The translations under genes and the position numbers were made by a program. From the NCBI GenBank assembly GCA_003221985.1, contig QHUQ01000183.1, positions 1 through 11,939 of the forward strand: a stretch of DNA of 11,939 bases. The letters are read 5' to 3'. This document shows positions 6,689 to 11,939 of this stretch, piece after piece (within the stretch, counting starts at the first letter, position 1; each line of letters begins with the position of its first letter). The notes beneath the pieces were generated by a model that worked only from the letters and a program-made list of their open reading frames with translations, had not been told where the DNA came from and made no database searches. The DNA comes from Gemmatimonadota bacterium (GTDB lineage Bacteria > Gemmatimonadota > Gemmatimonadetes > Gemmatimonadales > GWC2-71-9).

Positions 6689-8548
6689 CTACACGAGTCC
6701 GGCGGCATCGAGAATCAGCGCCGGCACTCCATCGCCCATGATCGTGGCGCCACTGAACACCGGCAGCGTGCCTTGCGGCGCATCGAACCCCTTCACGACG
6801 ATTTCCTGCTGGCTCAGCATCCCGTCCACGACGATTCCGGCCCGCCGCTCACCCATCTCGAGCACGATCACAGGGCGGCGGGGGGGCGGCGGCGGCGAGC
6901 CGCCGTTCGTCCCGAGCAGCTCACGCAAGTCAACGAGTGGCACGACGCGATCGCGCAGCACCATCGCCTCGCGCCCTTCCATCTTGGTCATCGGCGTCGT
7001 GCCCAGCTCGACGGTCTCGGCCACATAGGTCAGCGGCAGCGCGTAGCGCTCCAACCCGACGGCCGCGATCAGCGCGCGGACGATCGCCAGCGTCACCGGG
7101 AGCCGCAACACGAACGTCGTCCCCTTCCCCGGCTCGGTGCGGATCTCGATCGAGCCGCCGAGCGCGCGGATACGCGTCATCGCGACGTCGATCCCGACGC
7201 CGCGCCCCGACACGGCGGTCACCGCTTCGGCCGTCGAGAAACCGGGCCGGGCCAGGACGCGCAGCAGCTGATCGTCCGAGAGTGACTCGACGTGTGGCCC
7301 GACGATGCCTTCGCGCTTCGCTTTGGCCAGAATGCGGCTGCGGTCGATGCCGCGGCCGTCGTCCGCGATGCTGATCGCGACGCTGGAACGCTCGCGCACC
7401 GCCGTGAGGACGATCTCGCCTTCCGCGTCTTTCTTGGCGCGCTTGCGCTCGGCCGGCGGCTCGATGCCATGGTCCACGGCGTTCCGCAGCAGGTGCACGA
7501 GCGGATCGCCCAGCTCGTCGAGAATCTCCCGGTCGAGCTCGATCTCTTTGCCTTCGACGCGGAACGCCACCTGCTTCCCCAACTGCCGCGCGACGTCGCG
7601 CACCAGCCGTGGAAAACGGTCGAACACCTGCCACACCGGCGTCATGCGCGCCTGAATGATCTCGTTTTGGAGATCGGCGGAGAGGCGCGAGATCTGAATC
7701 GCGACCTCGTCGATCACCGGATCCTGGCCGACCCAGCGGGCGGCCAGCTCGTTCAAGCGGCCACGCGCGGTCACCAGCTCGCCGATCAGGTCCATGAGCG
7801 TGTCGAGCCGGCGCAGATCCACGCGGATATGCCTGCTGCGCCCTCCCCCCGCCCCCGATCCACCGCCCCCGGCGGCGACGCTCTCGGCGGGCGTGACGTG
7901 CTCCTCCTCGTCGCCCACCGTCACGCGCTCGACGTCTCCCATCGAACGGATCGCCGCCTCGATGTCCCGCGCGTCGGCGGCGCTATCGAGCTCGAACACG
8001 AACTGGCCGTCGAAGTCGTCGGACTCGAACGCCGCGGCCGCCGGCTGCATCCGCTGAATGACGCCGAGGCTTTGCACCTTGCGAACGATCAACATGGCGC
8101 GGCCGCCCTTGAGGGGCGCTTCGGGACGGATCGTCACACTCACCAAACGCCCAGAGCCCGACGGCGCGGCGAGAGAAGCGGCGGCGCGGGGCGGCGAAGC
8201 GGCGGCAGGTGCCGTTGGCTCCTTCGCGCCCGCACGGTCGAGATCCGCCAGGATCGCCGCGACATCCAGCTCCCGTTCCCGTCCGGCAACCGCGAGGCCG
8301 ACCGCTTTCTCGAGCGCGTCGGTGGCGCGGAACAGGAGCTGGAGCGTGTCCTCGCCCGGCGACTTGCCGCCGCGACGCAAATGGTCGAGCAGATTCTCCA
8401 TGCGATGGGCGAGATCGGCCACGCGGCCGTAGCCCATCGTCGCCGCCATGCCCTTGATGGTATGGACGGCGCGGAAAATGCCGCCGACCGGCTCCGGCGA
8501 GCCGGGATGACGCTCCCACTCGAGCAACAACTGATTGCAGGCGCTCAA
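6689..8548 (-). CDS. cheA: CheA chemotaxis histidine kinase (5' end lost)
   Basis: CheA autophosphorylates on His using ATP and passes phosphate to CheY. Counting from a TTG at 8548, all five domains are present: P1 with phospho-acceptor His29 in FRAVHTIKGMAATMG; a P2 response-regulator-binding domain (about 135-212, starting VSVTIRPEAPLKGGRAMLIV); a Gly-rich linker (226-237); P3 dimerisation (about 239-305); the P4 ATPase with N box HLLRNAVDHGIE (352-363), DDGRGID (396-402), GRGVGID (448-454) and GKGTTF (474-479); and the CheW-like P5 (about 483-619). His29 usually falls near residue 48, so the first part of P1 helix A is missing from this start. Homology continues upstream to 8581 (AELFLAESREHL), just beyond which the frame hits TGA at 8588-8590 inside the broken cheY. 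No ATG with a ribosome site exists; TTG 8548 or CTG 8575 are only fallbacks. The true start was probably lost in the deletion described for cheY. Confidence 0.93.
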   Translation of the reverse strand: MSACNQLLLEWERHPGSPEPVGGIFRAVHTIKGMAATMGYGRVADLAHRMENLLDHLRRGGKSPGEDTLQLLFRATDALEKAVGLAVAGRERELDVAAILADLDRAGAKEPTAPAAASPPRAAASLAAPSGSGRLVSVTIRPEAPLKGGRAMLIVRKVQSLGVIQRMQPAAAAFESDDFDGQFVFELDSAADARDIEAAIRSMGDVERVTVGDEEEHVTPAESVAAGGGGSGAGGGRSRHIRVDLRRLDTLMDLIGELVTARGRLNELAARWVGQDPVIDEVAIQISRLSADLQNEIIQARMTPVWQVFDRFPRLVRDVARQLGKQVAFRVEGKEIELDREILDELGDPLVHLLRNAVDHGIEPPAERKRAKKDAEGEIVLTAVRERSSVAISIADDGRGIDRSRILAKAKREGIVGPHVESLSDDQLLRVLARPGFSTAEAVTAVSGRGVGIDVAMTRIRALGGSIEIRTEPGKGTTFVLRLPVTLAIVRALIAAVGLERYALPLTYVAETVELGTTPMTKMEGREAMVLRDRVVPLVDLRELLGTNGGSPPPPPRRPVIVLEMGERRAGIVVDGMLSQQEIVVKGFDAPQGTLPVFSGATIMGDGVPALILDAAGLV

Positions 8549-8582
8549 GTGCTCGCGGCTCTCGGCCAGGAACAGCTCGGCG

Positions 8583-8825
8583 GCACATCAGGATCTTGGC
8601 GTCGGGATCCTGCTTGACGATTTCGCGGACGGCATCGATGCCGCCCATGTCGGGCATCACGATGTCCATCGTGACGAGATCCGGTTTCAGCTGCCGGTAC
8701 TTCTCGACGGCCTGGCTACCCGTTTCCGCCTCGCCGACGACCTCGAATCCGGCCTGGGCCAGGATATCGGTGATCATCGTGCGCATGAAGATGGCGTCGT
8801 CACAGACGAGAACCGTGTGGCTCAC
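8583..8825 (-). pseudogene. cheY: CheY response regulator, truncated after residue 81
   Basis: The frame from GTG 8825 encodes an orthodox single-domain CheY, the diffusible phospho-receiver of CheA: acidic pair Asp9-Asp10 (VCDDAIFMRTMI), phospho-acceptor Asp54 in DLVTMDIVMPDMGG, and DAKILMC (75-81) at the fourth strand. A CheY of about 120 residues should continue with Ser/Thr-Ala and, near residue 104, an invariant Lys-Pro. Instead, from residue 82 the frame reads CRRAVPGREP and continues to a stop at 7983. That tail is the cheA coding sequence read out of frame. The remaining CheY residues are not found in any frame because the P1 domain of CheA begins at once. The start is well marked (AAGGAG, 6-base spacing) and lies 10 bases after the rluD-cheW stop. 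As written, the protein lacks the conserved Lys and cannot be a normal receiver. Whether this is a genuine deletion or an assembly/sequence error cannot be told from the window. Confidence 0.88.
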
Positions 8826-8831
8826 CGCTCG

Positions 8832-8837
8832 CTCCTT
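8832..8837 (-). promoter_or_regulatory. Ribosome binding site of cheY
   Basis: AAGGAG on the minus strand overlaps the TAA stop of the rluD-cheW frame and lies 6 bases before the GTG at 8825. It fixes the cheY start and argues that cheY was an actively translated gene until its 3' part was lost. Confidence 0.65.
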
Positions 8838-9321
8838 ACGTAGTCAGAACCGGGCCCAACAGGGCCGGCACGTCCAATACGATGAACAGCTCACCATTGC
8901 GCCGCCCCACCGCGCGGACCAGGACGGGATCGATCCCCGGGAGACTCTCGCGGTCTTCCAACGTCGTGTCGGTCCCCGCCAACATGTCCAGCACCTCGTC
9001 AACGATAAAGCCGATCAGCTTCTTGCCACCGTTGTCCGCGTCACCCTTTTCCACCTCGAGGATAATCGTCGACCCAGCAGCGGCTTCGGGTGTCGATGGC
9101 GGGGACCCTGCGGCTGCACCGGGCGGAGGGGAGGGCGGGACCTGCCCCAGCGCACGCCACCCTTCCACGACCGTCACCAGTGTGCCGCGGACATTCACAA
9201 GCCCCGCCACGACCGGGGGCGCGCCCGGGATACGCGTCGTTGGGAGCCGCGGGAGTATCTCCCGCACCCGATCCACCTCGACCGCGCACGCCAGTGTTCC
9301 GGGGTTGCGCTCGGCAAGCAA
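8836..9321 (-). other. cheW: CheW segment of the fused frame, with candidate internal TTG start
   Basis: If CheW is made separately, the in-frame TTG at 9321 would give a 161-residue protein, close to the usual CheW length, starting exactly at the first strand (LLAERNPGTLACAVEV). No convincing Shine-Dalgarno precedes it; GGAAG is about 17 bases away, too far. There is an ATG 8 bases upstream in another frame, but it does not encode CheW. The first strand departs from the common pattern (hydrophobic-x-F-x-x-G-G-x-x-Y-A), and VVEGWRALG (371-379 of the fusion) replaces the usual VVDLR-like stretch. The domain remains recognisable through IPGAPP-VxGxVNxRG and GFIVDEVLDM. It lies directly before cheY and cheA, the normal place for cheW. 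Confidence 0.6.
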
Positions 9322-10281
9322 ATTCGCATCGCTGGCCGCTTCCGCCAGCGCGGGACGCAAATCGTCGGGCCACTCCGACCGCAGCGCGAGCGGCACGCCG
9401 GTCACGGGATGCGCCAACGACAGCGCAGCGGCGTGCAGCAGCTGGCGCGGCGCCAGCGCCTCGAGCCGTTCGGCTTCGTTCCGCGCCGACGGCGTCACGC
9501 GCCGGCTGCCACCGAACGTGTACTCGCGGTCGCCGACGATCGGACAACCGATGTGCGCGAGGTGCACGCGAATCTGGTGCGTCCGGCCGGTGCCCAACCG
9601 CACGCGCAGCAAGTCGGCATGGGCGAAGCGCGCGACGACGGCGGCGTGCGTCACCGCATGGCGGCCACCGTCGGCGACCGTCATGCGTTTGCGCTCCCTG
9701 GGATGGCGGGCGATGGGCGCCTCGATGTCGACGGGACTCTTGCGGAGATGGCCCCACACGAGTGCCGCGTAGACGCGCTTCACCTGGCGCCGCTCGATCG
9801 CGCCGGCGAGACGGCGGTGCGCCAGATCGCTCTTGGCGACGACGAGCAGCCCCGAGGTATCACGATCCAGCCGGTGCACGATCCCGGGACGGCCCGCTTC
9901 CGCGGACGCGCCGCCCGACAGCTCGGTCCCCCGCCCCACCAGCACGTTGACCAAGGTGTCGTTCCAGTGACCGGGGCCCGGGTGGACGACCAGGCCCGCC
10001 GGCTTGTCGAGCACGGCGAGATGCTCGTCCTCGTAGACGAAGCGCAGGTCGGCGTGGGCGGGCGTGTAGGTGCGGGGCGGCGGCGCGTCGGGCGGCAGCT
10101 CGACGGTGACTTCGAGCCCGCGCGCGAGGACGGCCGACGCGCGCAGCGCTTTGCCACGAGCGCGTACCCGCTTGTCGGCGATGAGGCGTCCGGCTTGGGT
10201 TCTGGAAAGCGCGAGCTGGTCGGCGAGGAATTTGTCGAGACGTTCGGTACTGACGGCGACAACACAAAACGCGATGTTCAA
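8836..10281 (-). CDS. RluD-family 23S rRNA pseudouridine synthase fused in frame to a CheW domain
   Basis: This single open frame of 481 residues combines two unrelated proteins. Residues 12-62 are an S4 RNA-binding domain (ERLDKFLADQLALSRTQAGR). Residues 78-300 are an RluA/RluD catalytic domain, which isomerises uridines in 23S rRNA; it has LDKPAGLVVHPGP (91-103), the catalytic Asp139 in GIVHRLDRDTSGLL, and RLGTGRTHQIRVHLAHIGCP (228-247). RluD enzymes end near residue 310-320, but no stop is present. The frame continues into a complete CheW domain (about 321-481) that would couple CheA to receptors: CAVEVDRVREILPRL, IPGAPPVVAGLVNVRGTLV (351-369), then a Pro/Ala insertion (379-403), KLIGFIVDEVLDML (421-434) and a C-terminal strand region. 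The start is TTG at 10281, forming TTGA with the lspA stop; there is no ATG or GTG before the S4 domain. A separate CheW could start at TTG 9321. Both domains are certain; a true fusion is unproven. Confidence 0.85.
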   Translation of the reverse strand: MNIAFCVVAVSTERLDKFLADQLALSRTQAGRLIADKRVRARGKALRASAVLARGLEVTVELPPDAPPPRTYTPAHADLRFVYEDEHLAVLDKPAGLVVHPGPGHWNDTLVNVLVGRGTELSGGASAEAGRPGIVHRLDRDTSGLLVVAKSDLAHRRLAGAIERRQVKRVYAALVWGHLRKSPVDIEAPIARHPRERKRMTVADGGRHAVTHAAVVARFAHADLLRVRLGTGRTHQIRVHLAHIGCPIVGDREYTFGGSRRVTPSARNEAERLEALAPRQLLHAAALSLAHPVTGVPLALRSEWPDDLRPALAEAASDANLLAERNPGTLACAVEVDRVREILPRLPTTRIPGAPPVVAGLVNVRGTLVTVVEGWRALGQVPPSPPPGAAAGSPPSTPEAAAGSTIILEVEKGDADNGGKKLIGFIVDEVLDMLAGTDTTLEDRESLPGIDPVLVRAVGRRNGELFIVLDVPALLGPVLTT

Positions 10282-10793
10282 GGCTCGGCCGCCCGCGCCT
10301 CCTTCGCCCGTTGCTGCGCGCGGCCTTCCTGCCACAGCGATAGTCCGAGTGCGATCGCCCCGATCGTGATCGCGGAGTCGGCGACGTTGAAAGTGGGCCA
10401 GCGCCAGGCGCCGATGCCGACGTCGACGAAATCGACGACGCCCTGCGCGCTGCGGATCCGGTCGATCAGATTGCCGACGGCACCGCCGCACACGAGCGCC
10501 AGCGCGAGCAGGCGAAAGCGGTCGCCCGGCCGCGTGCCGCGCACCAGCGACGCCAGCACGAACAGCGCGATGATGGCGAGGCCGAGGAAGATCCAGCGGG
10601 AGTTGTCGCCGACGTGCAGCCCGAACGCCGCGCCCTCATTGTAGACCAGGCGCAGCTGCACGAAGTCGCCCAGCACCGCGAGCGGCAGCCGCCGCGCGAG
10701 GAATGATTCCGCGATCAGCTTGGTGGCGAAGTCGGCGACGACGACCGCGACCGCCGTGCCCCAGAAGAGCCGGCGCTCAGCGGCGCTTACCAT
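10278..10793 (-). CDS. lspA: Lipoprotein signal peptidase (signal peptidase II)
   Basis: LspA is the inner-membrane aspartic protease that removes signal peptides from prolipoproteins after diacylglyceryl modification. The 171-residue length is typical. Four membrane segments are visible at about 9-28, 65-86, 94-111 and 138-154. The conserved blocks are VVADFATKLIAE (18-29), LRLVYNEGAAFGL (47-59), GGAVGNLIDRI (103-113, with Asn108 and Arg112), VVDF with catalytic Asp121, and PTFNVADSAITIGA with Asn136 and catalytic Asp139. The ATG at 10793 lies inside the dksA-like gene and overlaps its last 17 bases; GAGG is only a few bases before it, so coupling from dksA is probable. A longer frame upstream would merely be dksA read in the wrong frame. 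The stop TGA shares bases with the TTG start of the next gene. Assignment is secure. Confidence 0.97.
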   Translation of the reverse strand: MVSAAERRLFWGTAVAVVVADFATKLIAESFLARRLPLAVLGDFVQLRLVYNEGAAFGLHVGDNSRWIFLGLAIIALFVLASLVRGTRPGDRFRLLALALVCGGAVGNLIDRIRSAQGVVDFVDVGIGAWRWPTFNVADSAITIGAIALGLSLWQEGRAQQRAKEARAAEP

Positions 10794-11202
10794 CTTCCTC
10801 TTTGGCCTTGCACTTGATGCACAGGCGGGCGTGGGGGAGCGCATCGAGACGGTCGAAGCCGATCGCATCGCCGCATTGCTCGCAGCGCCCGAAGCGCTCG
10901 GGCGCGCTGTACAGCCGGCGCAGCGCCTCGTTCACGTGCCACAGGTAGCGCCCTTCCTGCGACGCGAACAGGAACTGCTTCTCGCGCTCCATCGCGTCGG
11001 TGCCCTGATCGGCCATGTGGAACGAATAGCTGGAGAGGTCGCCGTCCGACGCCTGCAGGCTCGAGTTGAACGACTCGCCGTAGTGGCCCAGCTCCTTGAT
11101 CACGCGCGCCCGCTCTTCGAGCAATCGCTTCTCGAGGTGGGTCAGCTGTTTTTTGTTGAGGCCGTTCTTGGCCTTCAGCTTCAGCTTCGATTTCGTCGGC
11201 AT
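10777..11202 (-). CDS. DksA/TraR-family zinc-finger regulator
   Basis: This 141-residue protein has the DksA/TraR layout: a basic start (MPTKSKLKLKAKNG), a long coiled-coil hairpin (about 17-100) whose tip region carries MADQGTDAMEREK (63-75), and a four-cysteine zinc finger with Cys107 and Cys110 (CEQCG) and Cys128 and Cys131 (CIKCK). DksA proteins enter the secondary channel of RNA polymerase and modulate rRNA and stress promoters, usually with ppGpp. The tip has Asp65 and Asp69 in an AD-x3-D arrangement rather than the DxxDxA of E. coli DksA, so it belongs to the broader DksA-like group, and a strict DksA function should not be assumed. Its ATG at 11202 shares one base with the ileS stop (TAATG). 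The ileS-dksA-lspA order is recurrent in several phyla, which supports the call. Membership is confident; the exact targets are unknown. Confidence 0.9.
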   Translation of the reverse strand: MPTKSKLKLKAKNGLNKKQLTHLEKRLLEERARVIKELGHYGESFNSSLQASDGDLSSYSFHMADQGTDAMEREKQFLFASQEGRYLWHVNEALRRLYSAPERFGRCEQCGDAIGFDRLDALPHARLCIKCKAKEEDGKRR

Positions 11203-11939
11203 TATCGCGTTCCGCCCTTTCGTCCGTCGTGACGCCGCAGTCCAATCGTGACCCGGCGCCCTTCGATGTCCACATCACGCTGCAAGTCGGGTTCGTCGAG
11301 CTCGGCGCCTTCGCCGAGCAGCATCCGGCGGGCCAGCGTTTCGCCTTCGACAAATCCTTGAAACGCGCGGGTCGCGGCGACCACCTCTGCGGCGCCGGTG
11401 ACGCTCAACTCAATGCGCGTCGTGTATTCGTATCCCGCCTCCTTGCGGAGGCGCTGCACGCGATTCACCACCTCGCGTGCCAATCCTTCCTGGACCAGGT
11501 CGTCGCTCAACTCCGGATCCAGCGCGACGACGTACGGGCCGTCGGCCTGCACCAGCCACTCACTCGCGACTTCGCGCGTGACGGTCAAATCTTCCGGATG
11601 GAACTCCCATTCGCCGAACCGCACGGCACTGCCCTGCTCCAGCATTTGCAGATCGGCCGCGCTCAGCTCCGCAACGGCGGCGGCGGCGCGCGGCGTATCC
11701 TTGCCGTACCGTTTGCCAAGGGTCCGAAAGTTCGCCTTCCCGCGCAGCCGCACCAGATCATGATCCGAAGCGACGACTTGCACGGCTTTCACGTTGACTT
11801 CGGCAGCCAGAATATCTAACAGGTCTGACAAGGCCGGGCCCTGGGCGGCGGCGGGAACGGCCAGTTGCATCCGTGCCAGCGGTTGCCGCACCCTCAGGTT
11901 ACGCGATTCCCGTGCCGCCCGGGCCAGCGAGGCCAGCCG
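11202..11939 (-). CDS. ileS: Isoleucyl-tRNA synthetase, C-terminal part (5' end beyond window)
   Basis: The frame is open to the right edge and gives the last 245 residues of IleRS, which charges tRNA-Ile. The fragment begins in the anticodon-binding region (ARAARESRNLRVRQPLARMQ) and continues through NVKAVQVV, ANFRTLGKRYGKDT, GPYVVALDPELSDDLVQEGL and AREVVNRVQRLRKEAGYEYT. This ending, without the C-terminal cysteine zinc cluster of E. coli-type enzymes, fits the eukaryote-like type 2 IleRS (about 1,050 residues). Type 2 enzymes are generally insensitive to mupirocin; that property is known for the family and not shown here. The catalytic HIGH and KMSKS motifs lie outside the window. A GTG at 11891 is an internal codon and not the start, because coding similarity continues to 11939. 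The stop TAA overlaps the ATG of the dksA-like gene by one base. Confidence 0.95.
   Translation of the reverse strand, partial: RLASLARAARESRNLRVRQPLARMQLAVPAAAQGPALSDLLDILAAEVNVKAVQVVASDHDLVRLRGKANFRTLGKRYGKDTPRAAAAVAELSAADLQMLEQGSAVRFGEWEFHPEDLTVTREVASEWLVQADGPYVVALDPELSDDLVQEGLAREVVNRVQRLRKEAGYEYTTRIELSVTGAAEVVAATRAFQGFVEGETLARRMLLGEGAELDEPDLQRDVDIEGRRVTIGLRRHDGRKGGTR

Noticed and set aside
7850..7890. Run of G/C-rich repeats
   Set aside because: It encodes the Gly-rich linker (AGGGGSGAGGGRS) between P2 and P3 of CheA and is explained by codon choice. There is no separate repeat element.
7983..8582. A CheY with a novel 199-residue basic C-terminal extension
   Set aside because: The extension is the cheA coding sequence read in the wrong frame. 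The cheA frame over the same bases gives perfect P1 and P2 domains, and the extension is a typical Arg/Pro/Gly-rich shadow.
8546..8600. Programmed frameshift joining CheY to CheA
   Set aside because: A frameshift would keep all coding information, but the last third of CheY is not present in any frame. I also see no slippery run at the junction. A deletion explains the sequence better.
7292..10644. Long plus-strand open frames antisense to cheA, cheY, rluD-cheW and lspA
   Set aside because: They mirror the codon pattern of the minus-strand genes, show no domain, and would run through several well-supported genes.
11202..11891. Start of ileS at a GTG within the window
   Set aside because: The frame stays open to the window edge, and the residues before the GTG (RLASLARAARESRNL) fit the IleRS anticodon-binding region. 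The gene therefore continues beyond position 11939.
1..11939. Search for tRNA genes, CRISPR arrays, insertion sequences, attachment sites and rho-independent terminators
   Set aside because: Nothing found. Genes cover nearly every base, all on one strand. No hairpin followed by a T run, inverted terminal repeat or transposase was seen by eye; small structures could be missed.

Overview
The window is a single, densely packed, minus-strand gene string in very GC-rich DNA. It reads from right to left: 3' end of ileS - dksA/traR-like gene - lspA - rluD-like pseudouridine synthase continuing in frame into cheW - broken cheY - cheA - cheC - 902-aa TPR gene - DUF4388/PATAN-like gene - TPR+roadblock gene - small roadblock gene - mglB-like gene - mglA (cut by the left edge). 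There is no plus-strand gene, RNA gene, mobile element or CRISPR. No intergenic gap exceeds about 15 bases, so there is no room for an internal terminator. I see no promoter, and neither end of the transcript is in the window. The order ileS-dksA-lspA-rluD is a familiar housekeeping cluster. The GC content, the eukaryote-like ileS C-terminus and the coupling to che/mgl genes point to a free-living soil or sediment bacterium. Gemmatimonadota is my best guess from gene content and style; a deltaproteobacterial-type (Myxococcota-like) lineage is the alternative. This assignment is inference only.

Right third (about 8836-11939) is housekeeping. It holds isoleucyl-tRNA synthetase, a four-cysteine zinc-finger DksA/TraR protein, signal peptidase II and an RluD-family rRNA pseudouridine synthase. 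The RluD frame does not stop at the usual end of the family but runs straight into a complete CheW domain.

Middle (about 6057-8836) is a chemosensory core: CheW, CheY, CheA (P1-P5 all present) and the CheY-P phosphatase CheC with both active sites intact. At about 8575-8590 the sequence jumps from CheY residue 81 directly into the first helix of CheA. The last third of CheY, the cheY stop and the cheA start are missing, and cheA is out of frame with cheY. This is either a real deletion of roughly 150 bases or a sequence/assembly error, and it is the clearest anomaly in the window.

Left half (1-6053) looks like an output or polarity module: two TPR scaffolds, a DUF4388 protein, three roadblock/LC7 domains in three proteins, and an MglA small GTPase with an MglB-like partner directly upstream. 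MglA/MglB pairs set cell polarity for gliding and type IV pilus motility in Myxococcus. The layout therefore suggests, as inference, that CheA-CheY signalling in this organism feeds an MglA-type polarity switch, with the whole pathway co-transcribed with core translation and lipoprotein genes. Receptors, CheR, CheB and motor genes are not in the window.
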